DNA of 64,000 nt from Treponema bryantii (lineage in GTDB: Bacteria > Spirochaetota > Spirochaetia > Treponematales > Treponemataceae): positions 389,477 through 453,476 of the forward strand of contig NZ_FORI01000001.1 of NCBI RefSeq assembly GCF_900113965.1. The letters run 5' to 3'. Below are positions 1-8,979 of this stretch, in pieces. The notes beneath the pieces are model-generated. The model did not search any database. It was not told the DNA's origin and saw nothing but the letters and a program-made list of their open reading frames with translations. Each line of letters opens with the position of its first letter. Position 1 is the first letter of the stretch. The translations under genes and the position numbers were made by a program.

Positions 1-1182
1 ACCAATAATAAAGCATATAAAAAGGGTGGCGCAGTTTATGCTGGTTATGGCACATTTGATATGCAGAGTGGAACTTTGTCTTCTAACAGTGTAAGAGGCA
101 CTGCTGCGGATTGTGTTGGTGGAGCAATTTATATTCCGGCTTCAGGGGGTGAATTTAAAATAAAAGGCGGTGCTACCATTCCTAATGGAGCTGCGAAAAA
201 TAATGATATTTATTTGGATCGTTATCAAAGTGGAGGAAGTGGTTACAATAATTATGTTCATATAAACGGTTCACTTTCGGGAACAGATAAAGTAGCAACA
301 TTATCAATCGCTAATAACATTACAAAAGCTTTTGATAAAACAGATAACGCTTCAGATACTGAATTTAGGGCAGGACCAAAAAGATTTAAAATATTATCTA
401 CTACAGGCAATGCAGCAGCAGCAGATGGTAGTTTATATAAAACGACATTTGTAGATGAATTATTGAAAAGTCAAGATGAAGTTGTTTTAGATATAACTGG
501 AAAGGATTATAAGCTTGAACCACCAACTGGCGATGACAGCTATACTTCATATGGAGGTCATGGCGCAAACCGAGATCAATGTTTAATTGTTCCATCTGGT
601 AAGACTCTTAAACTTACTGCTACATCTCTAACAGAGATTTCTCCATCTGTATTATGTGGTTGTTTTATAGAAGTTTCGAGTGGAGGCACACTAATAATTG
701 AAGATAATGTAAAGATTACTCCAGGAGATAGCTCAATTTGGGCACATGCTATTACATGTTATGGAACTGTGAAAATGCAGGGGGGCTCTATTAGTGGCTT
801 TAATTGTTTAGGATCAAATGGTGTTGTTTATGTTCAAAGTGGAACTAATCCTGGCTTTGAAATGACAGGTGGAGTTATTGAAAATAATGGCCCTAGAGGA
901 GCTGTCTTAGTTTGGACAGGAACCTTTAATATGTCTGGTGGAATTATAAGAAATAATAGCAATAATCAAGAAAATCATGCAGGTGGTATTACTGTTGGCG
1001 GTGATTATGCAGCAACCTTGATTAAATCTGGAGGAACTGTTAGTGGAAATACTTCTGATACTTCATTAACAGAAAAAGCGAATAATATTTATATTACTGG
1101 TAATAGTGGTTACTATGGAACCTCAGAAGAAAATGTCCAACATTATCCAGATCCTGTAATAGATCCTTGGGGCTCAGACTAA
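1..1182 (+). CDS. Beta-helix surface protein, C-terminal part (5' end outside window)
   Basis: The reading frame is open from base 1, so the first ATG at 61 is internal and the true start lies upstream. The visible ~393 residues are rich in Gly, Asn, Ser and Thr and carry repeated turns such as MSGGIIRNNS, MTGGVIENNG and MQGGSISGFN. These are typical rungs of right-handed parallel beta-helix (pectate-lyase-like) surface proteins. No catalytic motif is visible. Such proteins are abundant in host-associated treponemes and are usually exported or lipid-anchored, but the signal sequence is outside the window. Its TAA overlaps the stop codon of the convergent small ORF on the minus strand by two bases. 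Family-level call only. Confidence 0.75.
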   Translation, partial: TNNKAYKKGGAVYAGYGTFDMQSGTLSSNSVRGTAADCVGGAIYIPASGGEFKIKGGATIPNGAAKNNDIYLDRYQSGGSGYNNYVHINGSLSGTDKVATLSIANNITKAFDKTDNASDTEFRAGPKRFKILSTTGNAAAADGSLYKTTFVDELLKSQDEVVLDITGKDYKLEPPTGDDSYTSYGGHGANRDQCLIVPSGKTLKLTATSLTEISPSVLCGCFIEVSSGGTLIIEDNVKITPGDSSIWAHAITCYGTVKMQGGSISGFNCLGSNGVVYVQSGTNPGFEMTGGVIENNGPRGAVLVWTGTFNMSGGIIRNNSNNQENHAGGITVGGDYAATLIKSGGTVSGNTSDTSLTEKANNIYITGNSGYYGTSEENVQHYPDPVIDPWGSD

Positions 1183-1394
1183 ACTTCAACAGTGAATTTT
1201 TTCTGAAGTTCCAGGACTTGCTCGAGTGGAAGTCCGGAATAAAGAGCAACCTTTTCTGGAGACAGGTGATCAGATAGCATAGTCTTTGCAGCTTCAACGG
1301 CTTGTTCTTGTCGGCCTTTTTGTTCACCTTCGGTAAATCCGTCTCTGTGCCAGATTCTTCTTTGTTCTTCTTCGCTAATTTCTTCTAAACACAT
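1179..1394 (-). CDS. Stand-alone Rpn C-terminal tail (71 aa)
   Basis: This small ORF starts with ATG after a strong Shine-Dalgarno (GGAGG, about 7 nt upstream). It encodes a charged helix (EGEQKGRQEQAVEAAKTML) followed by SPEKVALYSGLPLEQVLELQKK, which matches the C-terminal tail of Rpn/PD-(D/E)XK proteins such as the one at 1489-2394. The nuclease core is absent. The ending PLEQVLELQKKFTVEV is close to the ending of the other tail ORF at 32561-32767 (PLEKVLELQKNITAEV). It may be a decayed rpn gene, or a free-standing equivalent of the short intragenic antitoxin form described for E. coli Rpn proteins. The good ribosome-binding site argues for real translation. Confidence 0.6.
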   Translation of the reverse strand: MCLEEISEEEQRRIWHRDGFTEGEQKGRQEQAVEAAKTMLSDHLSPEKVALYSGLPLEQVLELQKKFTVEV

Positions 1395-1488
1395 ACCGAT
1401 TACCTCCGCTCTATGAATTTTGAAAAAGCCTTCTAGCAGTTTTTTATTATATTACAAAAGAAAACCGTCCCAGTGAATGTTTAGATTT

Positions 1489-2394
1489 TTAGACGGCTAC
1501 TGTGGATGTAAACGATTCTACAGGAATCCCGAGCAAGCTGGAGATTTCTTCTGCAGTGTATTTTCTGTCTGCAAGGAGTTTTTTTGCATCTTCAATAGCT
1601 TTTTTCTGCTCCCCCTGTATAACGCCTTTTTCAATTCCTTTTTGTTCTGCATTTTGAAGACCATCATTATAGTCGCGGCGAGCAGTGTCGTAAGAATTTT
1701 GGAGAAACCAGTTGGTATCGTCTTCGCTCATTTTTCCTATGATTAAATCTGCTTCCATAATTCCCTCTTCACTACTGGTAATCTGCTTTATATAGTCAGC
1801 ATATCTTTCATCATCTGCATAAGAAAGATATAATCCCCATTTTTGCAAGGCTGATAATTCTTCAACAGGTTTTCCAATCAGTTTTTTGATTACTAGTAAA
1901 TCGATATAGATGACATTCATATGTCCGGAAAGCATATGACCTTTTTCATCACGCATATTGTACCATGTCATTTCTCTTTTGTCATGTTTCGGTAAATGAA
2001 AATTCAAAACCGATATCTGATACACTTTTTCAGACTTCCATGCATCACCTTGCTTTGCATTATTATTTAGGAGCCGAGCAATCTGTATTTCACTACGTGC
2101 TTCATATTTATAATTCTGATTTCTCCCCTGCATTTCGATTGACGCTTTTTCTCCGTTGCTGAATACAACACTAACATCAAATGACATCTGCATCAAAGTA
2201 TCCATGTCAACAGGTGGTTCATTTGCTGTAAGACTTACGTTTTTAATTTTTCTGCCAAGCACACTCGAAAGAAAAGACTGTAAAGCGATATATGACCCTT
2301 TTGTTTCCTGTGTAAAGATTGCCTTGAAATTTGGATCCAGCCGAGGATTCAATAGTGCCGTCGGCGTTGGTCTTAATGTCTGCTTAGTTTGCAT
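1489..2394 (-). CDS. Rpn family PD-(D/E)XK nuclease / putative transposase
   Basis: A 301-residue protein of the Rpn (recombination-promoting nuclease, YhgA-like, PDDEXK) family, the group often annotated as Rpn family transposase. The N-terminal block RLDPNFKAIF near residue 20 is the family signature. The catalytic core is visible as SFDV (Asp73) and IEMQ (Glu87-x-Gln89). The C-terminus (about residues 240-301) is a charged helix plus the SSLLGIPVES tail shared with the two small ORFs at 1179-1394 and 32561-32767. The start is chosen at 2394 because GAGGAG lies 5 nt upstream. An internal ATG at 1731, preceded by AGGAAAA, could give an 80-residue tail-only product. E. coli relatives are DNA endonucleases with roles in recombination and phage defence; the role here is inferred. 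Confidence 0.85.
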   Translation of the reverse strand: MQTKQTLRPTPTALLNPRLDPNFKAIFTQETKGSYIALQSFLSSVLGRKIKNVSLTANEPPVDMDTLMQMSFDVSVVFSNGEKASIEMQGRNQNYKYEARSEIQIARLLNNNAKQGDAWKSEKVYQISVLNFHLPKHDKREMTWYNMRDEKGHMLSGHMNVIYIDLLVIKKLIGKPVEELSALQKWGLYLSYADDERYADYIKQITSSEEGIMEADLIIGKMSEDDTNWFLQNSYDTARRDYNDGLQNAEQKGIEKGVIQGEQKKAIEDAKKLLADRKYTAEEISSLLGIPVESFTSTVAV

Positions 2395-2615
2395 ATTTTC
2401 TCCTCGAGGTTATGTTTTCTTTAAAACCTCTATAGATAATATGGTCCTAACTTGAGGAAAAAAGGAAATGTTTTGAAAAAAAAGTTTTAAATATTTTGTT
2501 ATTTTGCAAAAGCTATGCACATTAAATGGAACGATTCGTTCTTGGTGACGTGAGAATATTTGAATTGAACATTCGGGGGGAATAATTTATAGTTTAAGGG
2601 ACGGAGGATTAAAAA

Positions 2616-3377
2616 ATGTTTGAGATTAACAATGTTTCAAAGTCTTACAACAAGGGTGGGGTGAAGGCGGTTGATGCGCTTTCGCTTACTGTGAATAATG
2701 GTGAGATTTTTGGTTTTCTTGGACCAAATGGTGCGGGAAAAACTACTTCAATCAGAATGCTGACGGGTATTCTTCAGCCAGATGAAGGAAGCCTTGAGCT
2801 GGATGGAATTTCTATTCTGGAACGTCCTGTAGCTGCAAAAAGACAGTTTGCCTTTGTACCAGATAATCCGGAAACAGTTTCTCGCCTTAAGGCTATTGAA
2901 TATCTTAATTTTATTGGTGATGTTTACAAGGTTCCGCTCGAGGTTCGTAAGGAACGCATTGAATCATATTGTACAAAATTTGGACTCAAGGAAGTTCTGA
3001 ATAATAAAATCTCTTCTTTCAGCCATGGAATGAAGCAGAAGCTCTTTTTGATTGCCAGTCTTATTACAGATCCACAGAACTGGATTCTTGATGAGCCTAT
3101 GGTTGGTCTTGACCCTGAAGCTGCATTTATCGTAAAGGAAATTATGCGCGAGCGTGCCAATGCCGGTAAAACAGTTTTCTTTTCTACACACGTTATGGAA
3201 GTTGCAGAAAAGCTTTGTGACCGTATTGGAATCATCAAGCAGGGTAAACTGATTTTCCAGGGAACAATGAATGAGCTTAAAGAACAGCACGGAAAAAATG
3301 GCCAGTCGCTTGAAGATATTTTCCTTGAACTGATTGGATCTACTGCAAAGGCTGCAGCCTCTGAAAATGCCAACTAA
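2616..3377 (+). CDS. ABC transporter ATP-binding protein (ABC-2 exporter type)
   Basis: A 253-residue ABC ATPase. The Walker A GPNGAGKTT is near residue 38, the signature region is degenerate (SSFSHGMKQKL instead of LSGGQ), and Walker B with D-loop reads WILDEPMVGLDP. The H-loop His is in FFSTHVMEVAE. This pattern is usual in single-domain ATPases that pair with ABC-2 membrane subunits. A GGAGG Shine-Dalgarno precedes the ATG. The gene ends 10 bp before the membrane subunit at 3388 and must form an operon with it. The exported substrate cannot be read from the sequence. The metalloprotease/barrel gene overlapping the permease suggests a cell-envelope function. Confidence 0.9.
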   Translation: MFEINNVSKSYNKGGVKAVDALSLTVNNGEIFGFLGPNGAGKTTSIRMLTGILQPDEGSLELDGISILERPVAAKRQFAFVPDNPETVSRLKAIEYLNFIGDVYKVPLEVRKERIESYCTKFGLKEVLNNKISSFSHGMKQKLFLIASLITDPQNWILDEPMVGLDPEAAFIVKEIMRERANAGKTVFFSTHVMEVAEKLCDRIGIIKQGKLIFQGTMNELKEQHGKNGQSLEDIFLELIGSTAKAAASENAN

Positions 3378-3387
3378 GAGGTGAGCC

Positions 3388-5118
3388 ATGCTTTATAAAC
3401 TTTTTAAAATTCTGAATGCAAATTCATTATCAACTTCTTTTGGAACAATTACCGACGGCTTTAAAAAAGGTCCGAAAGGAATTATCAAAAGTCTTTTTCT
3501 GATTCTTGCCTTCCTTTATGTGTTTGGAGTAATGATTGCAATGTACTCACTTTATATGGTGGGTACTTATAAATATCTTGCAGCAAACGGAAATCAGCAG
3601 ATGATGCCTTTAATCTCAATGCTGGTTGCAGTTGCGGTAATCATGTTCTTTGGATTTACTTCGGTTGCTTCTACTTACTACACAGGAACTGGTGAAGAAT
3701 TTCTGATGAGCCTTCCATTTACTCCTGGTCAGTTCTTTGGAGCAAAGTTTGCAGTTTCTTTTGTATCAGATGCTGTAATGGGAATCGGCATGTTTGCAAT
3801 CAGCTCCTTTGTGTATGGCTACAATGAAGGGCTGCTTACAAATCCTCTTTTCTATCTGGGCTTTTTAGTTTCAGCAATTGCATTTTCGGTTGTTGCGGTT
3901 TTTATAATCTATCTGCTTTTTATTTTAGTGCTTTATTTTATTCCGCCGCTGAGAAATAAAAAGTTGCTGACAGTTGTTGCAACAATTCTTCTGATTGCCT
4001 TCTGTATGTTCTATGGACTTCTCAACTCGTCAGTTTCTCTTTCATTTTCAGAGCCTGAATTTGTTAGTGAAAAGATTGGTTCTTCAATTGACTGGCTTAC
4101 CAACTTTGGTTCAAAGAATGCAGTTTTTATGTATATTGCCGGTGCGCTTAATGGAAAAATCATTCCAATTTTGATTCTTGCGGCAATTACTGCGGGCATT
4201 CTTTTTGGACTGGTTCCGCTTGTTGGAACAATGTACATGAAGAGCTTGAACGGCTTTTCTGATGTTAAGGCAAAAAAGCTTAGCGCAGAAAAAGCAGAAG
4301 AAGTTATCAGCAAGGATGTTCATGCAAAATCAGTATTCCATGCGTTGTTTGTCCGCGACTACAGAAATGTTGTTCGTGAGCCGGCTTTCTTTTCGAACGG
4401 ACCGCTTTTTGTTTATCTGTTCCCGGTAATCTTTATTCTTTCTTTTGGAATTGGATTTATAATGGCAGGAGAAGGCATTGGTCAGATTCTTGCTGCAATC
4501 AAAGAAAGCCTTGCAGAGCTTACCCCTGAAGCTTTGGGGTCTGTAAAATATTATGTGGCTCTGGTTGGTGCAGGCTTTACAGTTTTCTCCGGAACTTTTG
4601 CTAATCTTGCAACAACATCATTTTCAAGAGAAGGAAAATCTTTAAATGATCTTAAGGCAATGCCTGTAAAGTTTGATATGATTGTAAAAGTAAAATTCTG
4701 GCATGCAATGCTGTATGTAGGAATTGCCGCAGTTATCTCAATCATCATAATTGGAATTGCGTACGTTTTACTTGAAGTTCCTCTTTCATTTACAGATTTA
4801 ATTTCTGTATGGGTTTCTGTGATTCTGGTTTCGGCAACAGTTTCTCTTCTACTAATATTCATTGATATGTTTATTGATACTGTACATCCAAAGCTGAACT
4901 GGGAAACACCAATGGCCGCAAGCAAGCAGAACTTTAATGTACTCTGGTCTATGTTGCTTTCTATGACAACAATTGGACTTGTAGTGGTACTTCTGGTTTT
5001 TGTACTACCTAAGAAATTATATTCCCTTGTGATTTTAAGCTGCATATATGCTATAATCTCCGCACCTGTAGGAGCGGGATATTTCAGATATGCAGAAAAG
5101 AAACTTAAAGAAATGTAA
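3388..5118 (+). CDS. ABC-2 type transporter membrane subunit
   Basis: A 576-residue polytopic membrane protein, partner of the upstream ATPase. Hydrophobic segments are spread in two groups (about residues 25-230 and 335-570), separated by a hydrophilic section rich in Lys and Glu (about 285-320, VKAKKLSAEKAEE). This suggests a duplicated ABC-2 permease layout with some 12 segments. A GAGGTG ribosome-binding site lies just upstream of the ATG. The last 29 bases overlap the start of the next gene, so translation is probably coupled. No substrate-specific family is recognised. Confidence 0.8.
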   Translation: MLYKLFKILNANSLSTSFGTITDGFKKGPKGIIKSLFLILAFLYVFGVMIAMYSLYMVGTYKYLAANGNQQMMPLISMLVAVAVIMFFGFTSVASTYYTGTGEEFLMSLPFTPGQFFGAKFAVSFVSDAVMGIGMFAISSFVYGYNEGLLTNPLFYLGFLVSAIAFSVVAVFIIYLLFILVLYFIPPLRNKKLLTVVATILLIAFCMFYGLLNSSVSLSFSEPEFVSEKIGSSIDWLTNFGSKNAVFMYIAGALNGKIIPILILAAITAGILFGLVPLVGTMYMKSLNGFSDVKAKKLSAEKAEEVISKDVHAKSVFHALFVRDYRNVVREPAFFSNGPLFVYLFPVIFILSFGIGFIMAGEGIGQILAAIKESLAELTPEALGSVKYYVALVGAGFTVFSGTFANLATTSFSREGKSLNDLKAMPVKFDMIVKVKFWHAMLYVGIAAVISIIIIGIAYVLLEVPLSFTDLISVWVSVILVSATVSLLLIFIDMFIDTVHPKLNWETPMAASKQNFNVLWSMLLSMTTIGLVVVLLVFVLPKKLYSLVILSCIYAIISAPVGAGYFRYAEKKLKEM

Positions 5119-8080
5119 GTTATTAATTGTAATTCTTTTGCTGTGTGCGCAGCTTAGTGCACACAGCGGAATGCTCTGGGGAGAAAAAAATCTCCGTGTA
5201 GCAAAAACAAAATGGTTTGATATTATTTATCCGGCACGCTGCGAAGAGTCAGCTGCCATCCTTTATGAAAAAGCCGACACAGTTTATGAAGAAGTTACAG
5301 CTCAGTATGGGCTTACTCCTTCTTTCAGAATGCCGGTTGTAATTACTCCAGCGGTTGAACAGTTTAATGCCTTCTGGACATCTCTTCCTTATAATCATAT
5401 TGCCTTGTATGACACAGGCTCTTCTGGTTCGAGCGAGCTTGCTGTTTTCAGTGAAACTTTGCTTTCTACCTTCCGTCACGAATTAACACACGCAGTTACT
5501 TATAATATGAAAAATGGGTTCTGGCGTGGAATGGGCACAATTTTTGGTGATTGTGTTGTTCCGGGAATGCTTTCGGTTACAACAGGTATGGCCGAAGGAG
5601 CTACTGTCACCAGTGAAAGTGCAGCAGGCGAGGGCCGTTTGAATGATGAATATGCAAAGCATTATGTAAAGCAGGCAAAGATTGAAGATAAATTTCCTAA
5701 TTATCATGATGTTTCGGGTGCGGCAGATATTCAGCCGGGCGGCGCGCCATATTTCTTTAACGGGGCGTTTCATCAGTGGCTGCAGGATAATTATGGACTG
5801 GATGCCTACGCAGATTTCTGGTGGCGCGTCGTAAACGGTAAGAATTTTACGATCTCGGGCGCGTTCAAGAAAGCCTTTGGAATAAAATTAAAACTCGCAT
5901 GGTCGTATTTTATTGATGATTATGAAGTGCCTGAGGTTGCGGCAAACCCTGTGAGAGCAGGTGTGGTTCAGGACTTTTTTGAGCCGGAAAGTGATGATTA
6001 TTCTGAATTAAATAATGCGGGTTCTTATTATGCTTCATTGACTGCCGGTGGAGACCGACTTGCCTGGGTAGACTACTTTGGTGGCCGCGTTTTCACTCAG
6101 AACGGAAAACTCTTTTCTCAGTCTGGGCTTTCAGACGCAAAACTTTCTAATGATGGACGCTTTATTGCGATCAGCTATATCAGTGGAAATGCGGCAAACG
6201 AGCAGGCCCGTGTGAAACTTTATGATTTTGAGAGCGACGATTTTTATAGTGTGAGACAGCATGGCCTTAAGGAAGCGGTTGTATTAAAAAGCGACGGCGG
6301 CTGGTATCTTATCGGGCAGAAATATAATGCTCAGCACTATAGTATTGCTGTGTATAAGCTTCTATTTAATAGTAAGGGCCGCCGTGTAACGGGAGTTGAA
6401 CCTGTTAGCGAAATGGTTTTTGATGTGGAAACAAATCCGTATGCGTTTACACCGCTTAGTGACGGAACTTTTGCTTATCTTAAAAAGCACGCTCTTTCTT
6501 ACAGCCTTTGTGTGAACTCAGTAGACGGAACTCTGCTCAAAGAATATGCCTTCCCACAGGGAACTACTGTACGCTCTTTGTCTTACAGTGAAAGTGATGA
6601 CGGCAGTGAAAACTTATACTTCAGTTATGCTCAGAAAGGAACTATGCCTCGCCTTGGAATTATGGATGCGGCAAGCGGTCAGTTTTCTTTGAGCACTCAG
6701 GATATTTCAGGTGGTGTATTTGAACCTGTTGTCTGGAACGGAAAGGTTGTATATATCGGCCAGTTCCTGCGCCAGAGCAGAATTTTGTGTATGAACAATG
6801 ATTCTGATTATGAGGAAGAGGTGGCTGTTACTGTAGATTCAGAAGAATCTGATGATGAAGATTCAGAAATCATCAATTCTCCAATATCAGATTCATACGT
6901 ATCTTCTAATGTCTCAATTCCATCAAAGAAATTTAATCCTTTTCCATATTTGGCACGCGGCGTTTTCATTCCACTTTGTTCATATACAACAGATTATTTT
7001 GGTTTTAATGCAGATAGTGCCAAAACCTATGATGCTTACTTCCTGGCTGGAGCAACTTATATTACTGCTAATCCGTGGACAAACGGTGGAACAGACCTTA
7101 TGCAGGTAACTGCGGGATATAATCCGTTTACTAATGCCATTGGTTCTGCAATAACAATTACAAAGGGAACTTCAACATCTCTCTTTAATACTCAGACACA
7201 AATTAAGTCTGAATTTGACCCGGATGATGAGGGCTGGAAGCAGAGCGGAATTATTTCTGCAATTTCAACAACTTTCGAAGTTGGCAGAATCTCTTATCTG
7301 TCTTTCTCAAATCAGGCCCAGGCACTTATTGGAAATCAAAAAGAAATTGCCTTCTCACTTTATGATGTTGTAAGTGCTCAGTTCTCAAATATCAGAAGAG
7401 CAGGGCCAGGGCGTTTTGAACGCGCAGGCCTTGCCGTGGCCCTCAGCTATGGTCGCTATTACGATGCTTCTTTTACAGATCCATCACAGGCACTTATAGA
7501 TAAGTCTGCTCTTGCCGGAGCTGCAAAAATCTGCATTCCTCGTCTTCTGCCAATTGAGTCAAAATACGGCTACACTTACAATCTGCCGCTCACTCTGGAC
7601 TTCTCGCTCTTCCCATCATCATCTCATTATGCCTATGCATTCTTTGGAGAAGAGGTTGCCGACGAATTAAATCCTAAAGACCGCCTTGGCAATGTTGTAT
7701 TTGATGGAACTGTAGAAATCAAAGCATTCTCTATGGATATTCAGAAGGCAATTCCATTCCTTACTGCTGTATATCTTAATGATTTTTATGTTGGTGTAGG
7801 TTATGCTGCAACAGGAACTGCGGGTTCTGCGTCTGTACAGGGCTTTCAGACAGCAAAACTTGGAGAATACTTTAAGGCAATTGCAGACGGAAGAGGATAT
7901 TATCTTGATTCTGTATATCTTAAAGGTGGGCTTGAGTTCACTCCAAATATTGGTATAGTCGCAAAATCTGCATTTAAGATGGGAATGTATATTGTTTACA
8001 GCTATTCACTGCGAACCTATGAAAATGTAAAGCCGACAGAATATTCAAATATTACCGTCGGCTTTGATGTAAACTTCTAA
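5090..8080 (+). CDS. Exported zinc metallopeptidase with C-terminal beta-barrel-like region
   Basis: A 996-residue protein starting with a basic region and hydrophobic signal peptide (KKCKLLIVILLLCAQLSA). At about residues 125-135 it has RHELTHAVTYN, an HExxH-type zinc site (HELTH), within a peptidase MA-like (gluzincin) domain. A second part (about 280-590) has short repeated beta-strand segments like a WD40/TolB-type propeller. The last ~350 residues alternate aromatic and polar strands and end in Phe (VGFDVNF), as outer-membrane beta-barrels do. The start codon lies inside the end of the ABC permease gene (29-bp overlap). Inferred role: an outer-membrane-anchored peptidase working with, or assembled by, the overlapping exporter. 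Confidence 0.75.
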   Translation: MQKRNLKKCKLLIVILLLCAQLSAHSGMLWGEKNLRVAKTKWFDIIYPARCEESAAILYEKADTVYEEVTAQYGLTPSFRMPVVITPAVEQFNAFWTSLPYNHIALYDTGSSGSSELAVFSETLLSTFRHELTHAVTYNMKNGFWRGMGTIFGDCVVPGMLSVTTGMAEGATVTSESAAGEGRLNDEYAKHYVKQAKIEDKFPNYHDVSGAADIQPGGAPYFFNGAFHQWLQDNYGLDAYADFWWRVVNGKNFTISGAFKKAFGIKLKLAWSYFIDDYEVPEVAANPVRAGVVQDFFEPESDDYSELNNAGSYYASLTAGGDRLAWVDYFGGRVFTQNGKLFSQSGLSDAKLSNDGRFIAISYISGNAANEQARVKLYDFESDDFYSVRQHGLKEAVVLKSDGGWYLIGQKYNAQHYSIAVYKLLFNSKGRRVTGVEPVSEMVFDVETNPYAFTPLSDGTFAYLKKHALSYSLCVNSVDGTLLKEYAFPQGTTVRSLSYSESDDGSENLYFSYAQKGTMPRLGIMDAASGQFSLSTQDISGGVFEPVVWNGKVVYIGQFLRQSRILCMNNDSDYEEEVAVTVDSEESDDEDSEIINSPISDSYVSSNVSIPSKKFNPFPYLARGVFIPLCSYTTDYFGFNADSAKTYDAYFLAGATYITANPWTNGGTDLMQVTAGYNPFTNAIGSAITITKGTSTSLFNTQTQIKSEFDPDDEGWKQSGIISAISTTFEVGRISYLSFSNQAQALIGNQKEIAFSLYDVVSAQFSNIRRAGPGRFERAGLAVALSYGRYYDASFTDPSQALIDKSALAGAAKICIPRLLPIESKYGYTYNLPLTLDFSLFPSSSHYAYAFFGEEVADELNPKDRLGNVVFDGTVEIKAFSMDIQKAIPFLTAVYLNDFYVGVGYAATGTAGSASVQGFQTAKLGEYFKAIADGRGYYLDSVYLKGGLEFTPNIGIVAKSAFKMGMYIVYSYSLRTYENVKPTEYSNITVGFDVNF

Positions 8081-8091
8081 TATATAGAAGA

Positions 8092-8835
8092 TTATTCAAC
8101 TTTAATCTGACTGAGCACTTCGCCAATCGGCTCGTGAATCACAAGATTTGCAAGCCGGTCCTGCGGGGTGCTCGATTTATTTAACAGAACAAGGTTTTCT
8201 CCATGGAAATAATCAATTAAACCTGCTGCCGGGTAAACGGTGAGCGAAGTGCCGCCAATAATCAGGGTGTCGGCAGCTTTAATGGCATTTACGGCGCCGT
8301 TAATTACTTCCTGGTCCAGGCCTTCTTCATATAAAACTACATCCGGCTTAATAAGACCGCCGCATTTAGGGCAGTGAGGGAGCTTATCCGGTGCATTTTC
8401 GCTTTCAATAATGATTTTTTCATCATAAAAAGCATTACAGTCCAGGCAGTAGTTTCTGAGAGTGCTTCCATGCAGCTCGTAAACGTTTTTGCTTCCTGCC
8501 ATCTGGTGCAGGCCATCAATATTCTGAGTTACGACTGCAAGTAACTTGCCGTGGGCCTCGAGTTCCGCAAGTTTATAGTGAGCAGCATTTGGCTTAATTC
8601 CCTGCGGAAGCAGTTTTGCGCGGTAAAAGCGGTAAAATTCCGGGGTGTTGTGGTAGAAGAAAGTACGGCTGATAATCTGCTCAGGCGGATATTTCCACTG
8701 CTGGTTATACAAACCGTCTACACTGCGGAAGTCTGGAATTCCAGACTCAGTAGAAACGCCGGCGCCACCGAAAAATACAATCTTTTTGCTTTTATTAATA
8801 ATTTGTTGTAAAATTGATATATCGGTTGTACTCAT
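8092..8835 (-). CDS. Sir2-family NAD-dependent protein deacylase
   Basis: A sirtuin of 247 residues. The NAD-binding block FFGGAGVSTESGIPDFRS is near the N-terminus. TQNIDGLHQMAG and the catalytic His in ELHGS follow, and two CxxC pairs (YCLDC and HCPKC) form the zinc site. GGTSLTVYPAAG completes the Rossmann fold. It removes acyl groups from lysine using NAD. The start at 8835 (MSTTDISI) is preferred because AGGGAG lies about 9 nt upstream and the length fits bacterial sirtuins. An in-frame ATG at 8889 would add 18 residues without a clear ribosome-binding site and would lie on top of the predicted promoter. Convergent with the metallopeptidase gene, 11 bp apart. Confidence 0.92.
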   Translation of the reverse strand: MSTTDISILQQIINKSKKIVFFGGAGVSTESGIPDFRSVDGLYNQQWKYPPEQIISRTFFYHNTPEFYRFYRAKLLPQGIKPNAAHYKLAELEAHGKLLAVVTQNIDGLHQMAGSKNVYELHGSTLRNYCLDCNAFYDEKIIIESENAPDKLPHCPKCGGLIKPDVVLYEEGLDQEVINGAVNAIKAADTLIIGGTSLTVYPAAGLIDYFHGENLVLLNKSSTPQDRLANLVIHEPIGEVLSQIKVE

Positions 8836-8877
8836 TTTTGTGTTCTCCCTAAAAAGTTTTAAAAATCTTGTAAATTT

Positions 8878-8907
8878 ATTATAACTCACTTTTTTCTAAT
8901 TAAACAA
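8878..8907 (-). promoter_or_regulatory. Putative sigma70 promoter of the sirtuin gene
   Basis: On the minus strand there is TTGTTT (8907-8902), 18 bases, then TATAAT (8883-8878). This is about 43 bases before the chosen ATG at 8835. It overlaps the alternative start at 8889, which supports the shorter protein. Seen by eye only. Confidence 0.5.
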
Positions 8908-8979
8908 TGTAAAAGCGCCGATAATAAAATGAGGGATTTTAAATTTAAGGATTTTTTTCAATATAAACAGAGGTGCTAG

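Noticed and set aside
61-1182. ATG 61 as start of the first gene
   Set aside because: The frame is open to base 1 with the same repeat character and there is no ribosome-binding site, so the gene begins outside the window.
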